From Warburgia ugandensis (lineage: Eukaryota > Streptophyta > Magnoliopsida > Canellales > Canellaceae), in assembly GCA_035236585.1 (NCBI GenBank), contig CP141132.1, forward strand, positions 50,223,880-50,287,879: a DNA stretch of 64,000 nt, read 5' to 3'. The notes under the pieces were generated by a model. It was not told the DNA's origin. It saw only the letters and a program-made list of their open reading frames with translations, and did no database searches. This document shows, piece by piece, positions 34,085 through 47,215 of this stretch (within the stretch, counting starts at the first letter, position 1; every line of letters begins with the position of its first letter). A program made the position numbers and the translations under genes.

Positions 34085-35477
34085 TGTTGTTGTTTTAAAT
34101 AAAACTTACAAGCACATGAATCAATGTAGTATTTTCACACAAGTGAAGTCGATTCAATAAGGAATCTCATAGATTTGTAATGGATTGGATCTTATTCAAA
34201 TTATTTAGCTTTAGCCACAAGAGAAGGGTTTGGGCTAAATTAGGAGATTAAAGTACTCAAATTACAAACATGTATGGAATTAGAAACTAAACATACAAGA
34301 AATTTACTAGAATTAAACAATGAAATTAGAAACTAACCTAACTAACATGAAAATAATTAAAGGAAACTAATGCTATATTATCATGAATCAAATTAAGAAA
34401 TTTAAAACAAAGGAAAGTACTAAAAATGAAACTTTATTAAATTAATACTTTCCTAAATTAACACTTTCCTAAACTAAAACTAGAAACTTCCTAAAAATAG
34501 AAATTTTGAAAAACCAATTTAGGAAAATTTCTAACACTAAATTAACATGCTAAAACAAGTAACCATTTAGATCTAACTAACTTTAACAACAAATTAGAAA
34601 CATTCATGAGAACAGAAACTACCATTAAAGTGACTTTCTAAATTTAACACTTTTTAAATCCTAAAACTTCCTAAAGATGGAACATTCTAAAATTAAAAAA
34701 GGAAACTTTTTAAACCTAAAATAAGATGAAAACAATGAATTAACCATTGCTAAAACTAAATTAAGTAACTAAATTAACTAAGAATCTAAAACAAAAGAAT
34801 TTAAAACTATGCACATGGTTTTTGGACTCTAAGCATAATTTTGGAGCCCTGAAGATGGTGAAATTTAAATCACCTAGAGTGAGTTACTATGCAAAATAAC
34901 TATGGGATCTAATAAAAAACATGAAATTTGAATGGGTACCTAAGGATATAGGCAAATAAGATGTTTTGATGGCTAGAATTAAAGCACAAAGTTAAGGAAA
35001 AACCAATTTTTGGATTTTGATACTTAAAAATAGTCAATAAATCTTGCATTAGACAACTATTAAAACCATAAATTTTATACAAGGAAACAACCTAGATTTT
35101 ATGTACTTTGACGAAATAAATTTTTCATAACAAGATTGCCCAAAGAACTTTATTGAATCACATCCAATTTACATCAAAATTATATGCATAATACATGTTC
35201 AAAAGCTGGACATTGCATTCAATTCCTAAGTATAAAACCTAATCTAAACTATAAAAAAGTGTAATTTAAAGATCATAAAATAAATTACATGCAAAGAAAA
35301 CCCAGAAAGGAATTCAAGCGAAAAGAAAGCTAAGTAGGTGAACTAATTAAGGAAAAACTGTCCAAAACTAAGGGAAAAAGAGGGTAGAAAACATGAAATT
35401 CAAGTGGAGAAATCACAAATTTAAGCTAGCTATTCCCTTGGCTGTAACTACTAGAGACGAGTTAACTTAAATCTTAG
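34085..35477 (-). repeat. Partial downstream LTR of the minus-strand Athila-like element
   Basis: It aligns collinearly with 37561 to about 38,950, including the 'gaatcaatgtagtattttca' edge and the many 'aaactttcctaaa'-type phrases. Similarity stops near 35,477. Confidence 0.78.
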
Positions 35478-37536
35478 CAAGACACAATTCTAGAGGATCT
35501 GGGTTGGATGGTTCTAAAGCTTCATTATCTTCATCAATGGAAGCCTCTTCATCATAATCGTATCAAGGATTATAACACGGCTTGACTTCTGGATGTGAGG
35601 TTTCTATGGATGCTTGTAGACTTTGTGGCCTAGAATATTCATAAGATATTTCCATCCCATCATCATTAATAAATGGCTCTTCTTTATTCCCAAATTGTTT
35701 CATTTCCTCAGCCCTTTTTATAAATTCCACAATGTTTCTATTAGTATTTTCTCTTATTGGTTTCATCATCTCTTCATATTCCTTTGTCTATCATTCCATT
35801 TCCTCAGTTTCCTTTTCAATGGAAGCCATGATTTGTTCCATTCACACACAAAATTACTGCATATTCTCTTTTAATGGTGCTTCCTCATGCTATAGAGGAA
35901 ATGACTCACAGGGTTTGTATTGTTGTGGCATTTGGGTTTTGAAAAAGGGATAGGTATGTTGAACACATGATGGTTGACCTTGATATTCCTGATAATTATA
36001 GTAGTATTGACCAAGGTGGTACCATTGTGGTTATTCTTGACATTGGTAATCCTAAGACCAAGGTTGTTCATGATGCCTAGCCCATCCATTATAATTTGTC
36101 TCAAGACTGTAGCCATTGTTAGGGTATGTGAATGCATTGATTCCATCTACTGGCTCTTGATAGTATTTATTGTATGTAAAGCTTAATGGCCATGAAGGAT
36201 TCGGATAGGGCTGCTCAGAATAGGTATAGTCATCATGGTACTAAGGTTCTGGCACAACTTGCTTAGAAGCTATTATCCTTAGCAATTGACTTTGCATTCT
36301 ATTTAGCCTATCCATCAATGTATCAAATCTATCCCCTTCTTAATAAGACTTTGTTCTCAACTTTGTATATAATGAAATAAGTTGTTATATACAAATAATG
36401 AGTTTCTTTTTTTATGTGGGAAAAAAAACCCTAACTATATGATGTAAACTAAATGCTCTAAATGATGCATAATCAAATCCTAGTATTCACTGCTTGAGTA
36501 GGGTCTTGATTATCTTTTCTTAGTGCATAGGTGGTAGCTTCTTAGACCTATATCTAGATAGCTCCTCCTTTTATTGAGATTTGACTACTGCTTAACAGTT
36601 GGGTTCTACTCGAAAGTGGTTAATACAATCCTTGTGTTAGGAGGCATTTATATCTCAACTAACATCAACGAAGGGCATGGGAAAATCACTTGGATTTTAA
36701 GACACCCACTATAACCATAATTCTCATAAGCCACTAGAGTGACAATAGATCATGTCCTTCTAAAAGGTTCCTATGAGCTCGATAACCTAAGTCTCTCTCT
36801 AGTTGATTTTATTTAGTGTTCAAGGGTTGGGATCATGACATACAAGGATGTTGATTGATTCTTAGGTAGGTCAAGGATCTGGTGATAAAATCCAATTCTT
36901 ATCTTATAAGGGTTTTAGTGGGGCCCTTATTAGCATTAATTCATTCCATTATAAAGTTATAAATATGCAATGCAAAACAAAAGAAACAAACTGATGCAAT
37001 CTATGTGCTATCTAGCCAAGGTTAGATAGGTGCTCTCTAATGCAACAACCCTAAATAAAGATGCAATAATTAAAATAAATTATCTTAATTTATATGAATT
37101 ACACTACCAACCAAATGCAAATTGCACTAAATGCAATCTAAACTAGGAAAATAAAAAGGGATACTTGCAGTGGGGTTTCTGACGAAGATCAATTCTGGGC
37201 TTCCATATCACACACTTGCCTTGTTTTTATTCAATCCATTTAAAATTTAATAATAAAGAAATTGAAAATTCCAATTGACCTCACCATAAGTTTCACTCAA
37301 ATCCTAATCTTGGAAAGCAATAAAAAACCTAATCTATGATAATGAAGCCATGGCCCACAGGATCGCTGCTACTCCTTTGCCAAATTCCCCTGGCACAAAA
37401 CAAGTAAGATGGATCAATTTATGAGGAATTAAAAAAATATACAAATGCAATGCAAAAATCCTAATCTAATGCAACCTAAAATTAAGACTAAAGGTAAACA
37501 ATCTAAATGAGTATCCATACACAAATCCATTGTGAT
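35478..37536 (-). other. Leader and gag-like remnant of the minus-strand element
   Basis: On the minus strand, 37.54-36.9 kb resembles the leader of the plus-strand Athila-like element at about 53.1-53.6 kb. The part from about 36.35 to 35.48 kb translates to Gln/Tyr/Pro-rich, Asn-rich sequence like the variable C-terminal part of Athila/Tat gag. Broken. Confidence 0.55.
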
Positions 37537-37560
37537 TCCTTTGTAACGGAGCCAAAAACT

Positions 37561-40415
37561 TGTTGTTTAAAATAAAACTAGCAAGTGCATGAATCAATGT
37601 AGTATTTTCACACAAACAAAGTTGATCCCATGAGGAATCTCATAGATTTGAAATGGATTGGATCCTATTCAAATTATTTAACTTTAGCCAAAAGAGAAGG
37701 GTTGGGATTGAATTAGGAGATTAAAGTACTCAAATTAGAAACATGTATGGGATTAGAAACTAAACATAAAAGAAACTTACTAAAAACTAAAACAAAATAA
37801 TGAAATTAAAAACAATCATTCAAGAAACTCAAGAAAACTAATGTGAAATTAACATGAATGAAATTAAGAAATTTAAATTAAAGGAAACTACTAAAAATGA
37901 AACTTTACTAAATTAATACTTTCCTAAATTAACACTTTCCTAAACTAAAATTATAAACTTTCTAAAAATAGAACTTTCTAAAACCAATTTAGGAAATTTC
38001 AATACTAAATTAACATGGAGAAACAAATAACCAATTAGATCTAACTAACTTTAACAACAAATTAGAAACATGCATGTGAATGGAAACTATCATTAAAGAG
38101 ACTTTCTAAATTTAATACTTTCTAAACCCTAAAACTTCCTAAAAATGGAACTTTCTAAAATTCAAAAAGGAAACTTTATAAACCTAAAATAAGATGCAAA
38201 CAATGAATCAACTATTGCCAAAACTAAATTGAGTAATTAAATTAACTAAGAATCTAAAAGGAAAGGGATTTAAAACCATGTGCATGGTTTTTGGACTCTG
38301 CGCATGATTCTGAAGCCCTAAAAATGGTGAAATTTAATGCACCTATTGTGAGTTACTATGCAAACTAAAGATGGGATCTAATAAAAAACATGAAATCTAA
38401 ATGTGTACCTAAGGAGTCAGGAAAACAAGATGTTTTGATGGTTGGAATTAAAGCATAAAGTTAAAAAAAAACCAAATTTTGGATTTCGATACTCAAAAAC
38501 TATCAATAAATCTTGCATTAGAAAGCTATTGAACCATAAATTTTATGGAAGGAAACAACCCAAAATTTAAGTACTTTGATGAAATAAACACTTCATAACA
38601 AGAATCCTCAAAGAACTTTATTGTGTCACATCTAATTTACATCAAAATTATATGCATAAAACATGTTCAAAAGCTGGAAATTGCATCAAACTCCTAAGCA
38701 TAAAGCCTAATCTAAAATATAACAAAAGTGCAATATAAGGCTCATAAAATAAAGTGTGATGATTTGCAAAGAAAACCCAAAAAGGAATTCAAGAGAAAAG
38801 AAATCTATGTGAGTGAACTAACTAAGGAAAAACTGCCCAAAACTATGGAAAAAAGAGGGTAGAAAACATGGAATGCAAATAGAGAAATCAAGGATTTAAG
38901 CTAACTCTTCTCTTGGCTATTACTACCAAAGATGACTGACTTAAATCTTGAGGGAATAACAAATAAAATAAGTGGAAGAGGTAAAGAAGAAAGGAGAAAG
39001 CTAGATGGAAAGAAAGGTGTAAAATTAGAAAGAAAAACAATGGAAACTAAACCAAAGAAAGCAAACTAGTAACCTGAATTGGAGAGCATATAATGAAAAA
39101 AAAAAACTGGAAATCCAAATGGAGACAAGCATATAAGAAATCTCAAAGTCTATCATCAAATAAAACCAAAGGAAAGCTTGATTTCAAGGTGTGTCATCCA
39201 CCTCTACTTAGAAAATTCGTACGAAGTATGGGGCTATATATGGATGAGTAGTTTCCTAACTCAAGAAGGGGTGAAAATATGAGAAAAATGACCCTATGAT
39301 TAGGGTATTGAATGATGAAAGTTAGGAGGAGGAAATTTAGGTAGGAATGATGTCATTAAAGATAACAAAACAGTGATAAATAAATATGAGCTAGTTGGTT
39401 TCTAAATTAGAAAGTGGGGAAGGCATCCTTTTCCATAGAAAGAAAGTGGCTCTCCACTCTTCTAATTGGATGGAATTTGAATAGTGTAAATTTAAGGAAT
39501 TAGCTAAGGAATAAGGTTTAGGAAAGATGTATAAAGATCTAGGGTTTTGAAGTTAATTGAATTCAAGTAGATCTAAGGTTTCTTATTTAGGAAACCCTTC
39601 ATCACCAAATAGGAAAGTTGTGGGGCATCCTCCTTTTGGATGGTTACTCCCTCCTTCACTTAAAAATGTAGAATCCTAGTAGGATGGATTGATTAGGATT
39701 ATGGTTTTTTTCTCTTTATGGGTCCTTTAATGCATGATCATCTTACCTTTTACATTAATCTCACAAAATCCCTTAAAAATCACACTTTTAACATAGGAAA
39801 GTTGCTTGAATTGATGCTCCAATTGTGTGACTCCATGTGGTACTCCACCTTAGCTTGGTGGCTTAAGTGGCTTCATTGCTTGGCTTCAAGGCATGAGTGG
39901 CTCATGTGGCTTACCACCCTTTTTCATGACTTTAATGGCTTAGGTGGCTTCAATGGCTCCCATGTAAAGGTGGTGGAAATGCATGGCTTGGGCTTGGGTC
40001 CATTTCTATTCAACTTTTGCTCCTCCAATTTAATTCTAGCTTGTTCTATGGTAGTCTTGAACCGTCATCACACCTTGGATTGATGACATTTAGGCTTTGG
40101 CTTACTTAGGTTTCCTAGTTACACTACAAAACCTCACGAATGACTTCAATTTCCATCTCAATTAATCTCTACCTTTGGAGTACCTTCTCAACACCTACAA
40201 AAGGAGAAAAACACTAATTAATTATTAGCAACTTATGATCATTCACATACTTACTCTGGATTAGGTCAAGAACCTGCAAAATATAAAACTTTTGAATTAT
40301 TAGATCAGAAATGCATGTGTTACAAAATTTCGGCTATAAACCCTAATTTAACACTATAAGTTATAACACATGGGCAACTAATTGGTATTTTTTACACAAT
40401 TATAAGCACTTATCA
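37561..40415 (-). repeat. Complete upstream LTR (about 2.86 kb) of the minus-strand element
   Basis: It has TG...CA termini and lies next to the primer site. The minus-strand start matches the start of the LTR at 50231. A degenerate GGCTT-rich minisatellite lies inside at about 39,850-39,965. Confidence 0.8.
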
Positions 40416-40898
40416 ATACCACATGCCTCTCATGACTAACTCTAGTCATATGATATCTTAACACACTCATGCCAAATACAAATCTCATCCACATAGGATC
40501 CACATCACAACATCATCATCGTATGCATAAGAGCACACATATATAATCTCAAAGTATAACATAAGGCAATTGAAGCCACATGAAATACTTAATTTCATGA
40601 ATGTCTTCCGATCATAATCATGCATAAACACATTATCACACTTCATAATCATAGGAGTTCATAACTTAAATATCCACAATATCATGCTCTCATAATTGAT
40701 TCCTCATAAGCAATTAATCAACTTTGAATTCACAGTCTATCAGAACACGATTGAATCATTATTTAAAATATGAAAGAACACATGGAGATGTTAGATTTTG
40801 ATATTCAAGTACTTTCTCAGATATTAAGATACATGGCTGACTAGCATATAATATAATTTAAAAAGTTTAAGCATCCATGTAACTTGTCATCGACTTAC
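40416..40898. other. Short non-coding stretch between the insertion and the tandem array
   Basis: AT-rich and without genes. It is probably the continuation of the LTR-like sequence interrupted at 34084. 'catcatcatc' and 'cataatcat' phrases are frequent. Confidence 0.45.
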
Positions 40899-40936
40899 TT
40901 CTTAATGCTGGGTGAACTACCACCCAGCATTAAGAA
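40899..40936. repeat. Perfect 16-bp palindrome at the array's left junction
   Basis: TTCTTAATGCTGGGTG at 40899-40914 is followed by a 6-nt loop and its exact reverse complement at 40921-40936. The right arm is the start of the first unit and the left arm lies outside it. The other five unit junctions lack the left arm. Confidence 0.9.
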
Positions 40937-42171
40937 CTTCAGATATCAAGTTAAAGTCTAACTTGATATAAGAAGTTCTCATTATTTTTTAGATTATTAT
41001 ATGATATATATTTTTTATTTTTAGGGACTCTCTAAATGTTAATTTAGACCATGTTTCTCTCATATAACCTTTATTCTTATGTTCAAGGTAGTTTACAATA
41101 CAATAGTCCATCTAGTCTCACTTATCCTTAGTCCATTCGCTACTATGCTATGTATCTACTATTTCTTCAGGTGTTACTTGATTGTTAATCAACTTTTGCT
41201 TAATTAGATCATTATTTGGTGTATTATCAATCCCAAAAAATAACCCTTAGGTTCATCAAGTGATGAGAAACCATTATGTTATCGTTAGAGTGTCAACAAA
41301 CCAATTGTAGTCACCAACTTATAGACAATCCAAGTTCTCGCCATCTAATTATCCCCCATGCCAAAGACATGGGTGATAGTTTTTATTCAAAAATAAAAAG
41401 TTATCACAAAATTTTGGAGCAAACCTCTATAGTAATTGCAATCATATCTCATCTTCTCTTAGCGGGCACAGTTTGCTTGCATGCCACCTTAGGCACATCT
41501 CTCTTTCTTAGTTTACAAAGGTACATAATAACACCCAATTTTTCCAATTTAGTAGTTCGATCTATGATTTCTCATTCAGGTATACTTTATAAATTTGTTC
41601 ACATACTACTCCATTGTTATAGAGGTTTCCTCCAATTTCAAAAACTTTTGTTCCTTTTCTTCCGAACATGTGGGCGATAGTATTTCTCACTAAAAACAAG
41701 ATAGAAATTAGACCATTGGATTTCTTGCACATCACAAAAATAAGTCCTCTCAGTTGCAGGCCATCAAAAAGAGGTCTTGCTAGTCATCACAAATGTCATA
41801 ACTACAAGATGTCTCCTCTCTAAGATATCCATACATTTGAATGTCTTTCCAATCTCACAAAGCCATGTCTCAATAGCTTCGGCCCTTCTTCCCCATTGAA
41901 TGTGGGAGTAATCTTCTTGAAACTCTCTAGAAGGGTATCTATCTTTTCCTTAGTTCCCTCACTCTCAGCTTTTCTAAGATGTTCCCCATATGACTAGGAG
42001 TTTACTTCAAACTCTGAAAGAGAAGGCCGACCACATCATCAACTTTGTCACTCTAAGCCTCAACATTTCATTGGACTACAAACTAGCATATTGATTACTA
42101 GTCTTATGTCTCATTGGTGGCATCTAAATGTTAAAAAAAAGGTCTAATGAGTTCTCAACCTAAGGTGTCTA
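40912..42171 (-). repeat. Tandem unit 1
   Basis: It carries the CACAGTTTGC, CATGTTTCTC, CGTTAGAG and CTTCGGCCC variants. It is the leftmost unit and joins the palindrome. Confidence 0.93.
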
Positions 42172-43435
42172 GTGAACTACCACCCAGCATTAAGAACTTC
42201 AGATATCAAGTTAAAGTCTAACTTGATATATGAAGTTCTCATTATTTTTTAGATTATTATATGATATATTTTTATTTTTTATTTTTAGGGACTCTCTAAA
42301 TGTTAATTTAGACCATGTTTCTCTCATATAACCTTTATTCTTATGTTCAAGGTAGTTTACAATACAATAGTCCATCTAGTCTCACTTATCCTTAGTCCAT
42401 TCGCTACTATGCTATGTATCTACTATTTCTTCAGGTGTTACTTGATTGTTAATCAACTTTTGCTTAATTAGATCATTATTTGGTGTATTATCAATCCCAA
42501 AAAATAACCCTTAGGTTCATCAAGTGATGAGAAACCATTATGTTATCGTTAGAGTGTCAACAAACCAATTGTAGTCACCAACTTATAGACAATCCAAGTT
42601 CTCGCCATCTAATTATCCCCCATGCCAAAGACATGGGTGATAGTTTTTATTCAAAAATAAAAAGTTATCACAAAATTTTGGAGCAAACCTCTATAGTAAT
42701 TGCAATCATATCTCATCTTCTCTTAGCGGGCACGGTTGCTTGCATGCCACCTTAGGCACATCTCTCTTTCTTAGTTTACAAAGGTACATAATAACACCCA
42801 ATTTTTCCAATTTAGTAGTTCGATCTATGATTTCTCATTCAGGTATACTTTATAAATTTGTTCACATACTACTCCATTGTTATAGAGGTTTCCTCCAATT
42901 TCAAAAACTTTTGTTCCTTTTCTTCCGAACATGTGGGCGATAGTATTTCTCACTAAAAACAAGATAGAAATTAGACCATTGGATTTCTTGCACATCACAA
43001 AAATAAGTCCTCTCAGTTGCAGGCCATCAAAAAGAGGTCTTGCTAGTCATCACAAATGTCATAACTACAAGATGTCTCCTCTCTAAGATATCCATACATT
43101 TGAATGTCTTTCCAATCTCACAAAGCCATGTCTCAATAGCTTCTGGCCCTTCTTCCCCATTGAATGTGGGAGTAATCTTCTTGAAACTCTCTAGAAGGGT
43201 ATCTATCTTTTCCTTAGTTCCCTCACTCTCAGCTTTTCTAAGATGTTCCCCATATGACTAGGAGTTTACTTCAAACTCTGAAAGAGAAGGCCGACCACAT
43301 CATCAACTTTGTCACTCTAAGCCTCAACATTTCATTGGACTACAAACTAGCATATTGATTACTAGTCTTATGTCTCATTGGTGGCATCTAAATGTTAAAA
43401 AAAAGGTCTAATGAGTTCTCAACCTAAGGTGTCTA
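42172..43435 (-). repeat. Tandem unit 2
   Basis: It carries CATGTTTCTC and CGTTAGAG like unit 1, but CACGGTTGC and CTTCTGGCCC like units 3 and 4. It also has a slightly longer AT stretch near 42,270. Confidence 0.93.
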
Positions 43436-44694
43436 GTGAACTACCACCCAGCATTAAGAACTTCAGATATCAAGTTAAAGTCTAACTTGATATATGAAGT
43501 TCTCATTATTTTTTAGATTATTATATGATATATTTTTTTTATTTTTAGGGACTCTCTAAATGTTAATTTAGACCATGCTTCTCTCATATAACCTTTATTC
43601 TTATGTTCAAGGTAGTTTACAATACAATAGTCCATCTAGTCTCACTTATCCTTAGTCCATTCGCTACTATGCTATGTATCTACTATTTCTTCAGGTGTTA
43701 CTTGATTGTTAATCAACTTTTGCTTAATTAGATCATTATTTGGTGTATTATCAATCCCAAAAAATAACCCTTAGGTTCATCAAGTGATGAGAAACCATTA
43801 TGTTATCGCTAGAGTGTCAACAAACCAATTGTAGTCACCAACTTATAGACAATCCAAGTTCTCGCCATCTAATTATCCCCCATGCCAAAGACATGGGTGA
43901 TAGTTTTTATTCAAAAATAAAAAGTTATCACAAAATTTTGGAGCAAACCTCTATAGTAATTGCAATCATATCTCATCTTCTCTTAGCGGGCACGGTTCCT
44001 TGCATGCCACCTTAGGCACATCTCTCTTTCTTAGTTTACAAAGGTACATAATAACACCCAATTTTTCCAATTTAGTAGTTCGATCTATGATTTCTCATTC
44101 AGGTATACTTTATAAATTTGTTCACATACTACTCCATTGTTATAGAGGTTTCCTCCAATTTCAAAAACTTTTGTTCCTTTTCTTCCGAACATGTGGGCGA
44201 TAGTATTTCTCACTAAAAACAAGATAGAAATTAGACCATTGGATTTCTTGCACATCACAAAAATAAGTCCTCTCAGTTGCAGGCCATCAAAAAGAGGTCT
44301 TGCTAGTCATCACAAATGTCATAACTACAAGATGTCTCCTCTCTAAGATATCCATACATTTGAATGTCTTTCCAATCTCACAAAGCCATGTCTCAATAGC
44401 TTCTGGCCCTTCTTCCCCATTGAATGTGGGAGTAATCTTCTTGAAACTCTCTAGAAGGGTATCTATCTTTTCCTTAGTTCCCTCACTCTCAGCTTTTCTA
44501 AGATGTTCCCCATATGACTAGGAGTTTACTTCAAACTCTGAAAGAGAAGGCCGACCACATCATCAACTTTGTCACTCTAAGCCTCAACATTTCATTGGAC
44601 TACAAACTAGCATATTGATTACTAGTCTTATGTCTCATTGGTGGCATCTAAATGTTAAAAAAAGGTCTAATGAGTTCTCAACCTAAGGTGTCTA
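43436..44694 (-). repeat. Tandem unit 3
   Basis: It carries CATGCTTCTC, CGCTAGAG and CTTCTGGCCC, and a private CACGGTTCC. Confidence 0.93.
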
Positions 44695-45954
44695 GTGAAC
44701 TACCACCCAGCATTAAGAACTTCAGATATCAAGTTAAAGTCTAACTTGATATATGAAGTTCTCATTATTTTTTAGATTATTATATGATATATTTTTTTTA
44801 TTTTTAGGGACTCTCTAAATGTTAATTTAGACCATGCTTCTCTCATATAACCTTTATTCTTATGTTCAAGGTAGTTTACAATACAATAGTCCATCTAGTC
44901 TCACTTATCCTTAGTCCATTCGCTACTATGCTATGTATCTACTATTTCTTCAGGTGTTACTTGATTGTTAATCAACTTTTGCTTAATTAGATCATTATTT
45001 GGTGTATTATCAATCCCAAAAAGTAACCCTTAGGTTCATCAAGTGATGAGAAACCATTATGTTATCGCTAGAGTGTCAACAAACCAATTGTAGTCACCAA
45101 CTTATAGACAATCCAAGTTCTCGCCATCTAATTATCCCCCATGCCAAAGACATGGGTGATAGTTTTTATTCAAAAATAAAAAGTTATCACAAAATTTTGG
45201 AGCAAACCTCTATAGTAATTGCAATCATATCTCATCTTCTCTTAGCGGGCACGGTTGCTTGCATGCCACCTTAGGCACATCTCTCTTTCTTAGTTTACAA
45301 AGGTACATAATAACACCCAATTTTTCCAATTTAGTAGTTCGATCTATGATTTCTCATTCAGGTATACTTTATAAATTTGTTCACATACTACTCCATTGTT
45401 ATAGAGGTTTCCTCCAATTTCAAAAACTTTTGTTCCTTTTCTTCCGAACATGTGGGCGATAGTATTTCTCACTAAAAACAAGATAGAAATTAGACCATTG
45501 GATTTCTTGCACATCACAAAAATAAGTCCTCTCAGTTGCAGGCCATCAAAAAGAGGTCTTGCTAGTCATCACAAATGTCATAACTACAAGATGTCTCCTC
45601 TCTAAGATATCCATACATTTGAATGTCTTTCCAATCTCACAAAGCCATGTCTCAATAGCTTCTGGCCCTTCTTCCCCATTGAATGTGGGAGTAATCTTCT
45701 TGAAACTCTCTAGAAGGGTATCTATCTTTTCCTTAGTTCCCTCACTCTCAGCTTTTCTAAGATGTTCCCCATATGACTAGGAGTTTACTTCAAACTCTGA
45801 AAGAGAAGGCCGACCACATCATCAACTTTGTCACTCTAAGCCTCAACATTTCATTGGACTACAAACTAGCATATTGATTACTAGTCTTATGTCTCATTGG
45901 TGGCATCTAAATGTTAAAAAAAAGGTCTAATGAGTTCTCAACCTAAGGTGTCTA
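44695..45954 (-). repeat. Tandem unit 4
   Basis: It carries CATGCTTCTC, CGCTAGAG, CACGGTTGC and CTTCTGGCCC. Confidence 0.93.
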
Positions 45955-47215
45955 GTGAACTACCACCCAGCATTAAGAACTTCAGATATCAAGTTAAAGT
46001 CTAACTTGATATATGAAGTTCTCATTATTTTTTAGATTATTATATGATATATTTTTTTTATTTTTAGGGACTCTCTAAATGTTAATTTAGACCATGCTTC
46101 TCTCATATAACCTTTATTCTTATGTTCAAGGTAGTTTACAATACAATAGTCCATCTAGTCTCACTTATCCTTAGTCCATTCGCTACTATGCTATGTATCT
46201 ACTATTTCTTCAGGTGTTACTTGATTGTTAATCAACTTTTGCTTAATTAGATCATTATTTGGTGTATTATCAATCCCAAAAAATAACCCTTAGGTTCATC
46301 AAGTGATGAGAAACCATTATGTTATCGCTAGAGTGTCAACAAACCAATTGTAGTCACCAACTTATAGACAATCCAAGTTCTCGCCATCTAATTATCCCCC
46401 ATGCCAAAGACATGGGTGATAGTTTTTATTCAAAAATAAAAAGTTATCACAAAATTTTGGAGCAAACCTCTATAGTAATTGCAATCATATCTCATCTTCT
46501 CTTAGCGGGCACAGTTTGCTTGCATGCCACCTTAGGCACATCTCTCTTTCTTAGTTTACAAAGGTACATAATAACACCCAATTTTTCCAATTTAGTAGTT
46601 CGATCTATGATTTCTCATTCAGGTATACTTCATAAATTTGTTCACATACTACTCCATTGTTATAGAGGTTTCCTCCAATTTCAAAAACTTTTGTTCCTTT
46701 TCTTCCGAACATGTGGGCGATAGTATTTCTCACTAAAAACAAGATAGAAATTAGACCATTGGATTTCTTGCACATCACAAAAATAAGTCCTCTCAGTTGC
46801 AGGCCATCAAAAAGAGGTCTTGCTAGTCATCACAAATGTCATAACTACAAGATGTCTCCTCTCTAAGATATCCATACATTTGAATGTCTTTCCAATCTCA
46901 CAAAGCCATGTCTCAATAGCTTCGGCCCTTCTTCCCCATTGAATGTGGGAGTAATCTTCTTGAAACTCTCTAGAAGGGTATCTATCTTTTCCTTAGTTCC
47001 CTCACTCTCAGCTTTTCTAAGATGTTCCCCATATGACTAGGAGTTTACTTCAAACTACTGAAAGAGAAGGCCGGCCACATCATCAACTTTGTCACTCTAA
47101 GCCTCAACATTTCATTGGACTACAAACTAGCATATTGATTACTAGTCTTATGTCTCATTGGTGGCATCTAAATGTTAAAAAAAAGGTCTAATGAGTTCTC
47201 AACCTAAGGTGTCTA
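45955..47215 (-). repeat. Tandem unit 5
   Basis: It carries CATGCTTCTC and CGCTAGAG, but CACAGTTTGC and CTTCGGCCC like unit 1. Confidence 0.93.

Larger units (their letters stand above)
34085..40415 (-). mobile_element. Minus-strand Athila-like element, internally deleted fossil
   Basis: The upstream (high-coordinate) LTR, 37561-40415, starts TGATAAGTGC and ends in CAACA on the minus strand. It is followed by a primer site, TTGGCTCCGTTACAAAGGA, at 37537-37555, then a leader and gag-like remnant down to about 35.48 kb. A second, partial LTR (34085 to about 35,477) aligns with 37561 to about 38,950. The pol region and the 5' part of the downstream LTR are missing. Flanks ATACA (34080-34084) and ATACC (40416-40420) look like a 5-bp duplication with one mismatch. 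It is the same family as the element at 50.2-63.5 kb, but a diverged subfamily. Confidence 0.75.

Noticed and set aside
39718-40083. 121-codon plus-strand frame rich in W and L
   Set aside because: It is a reading of the GGCTT minisatellite inside a minus-strand LTR.
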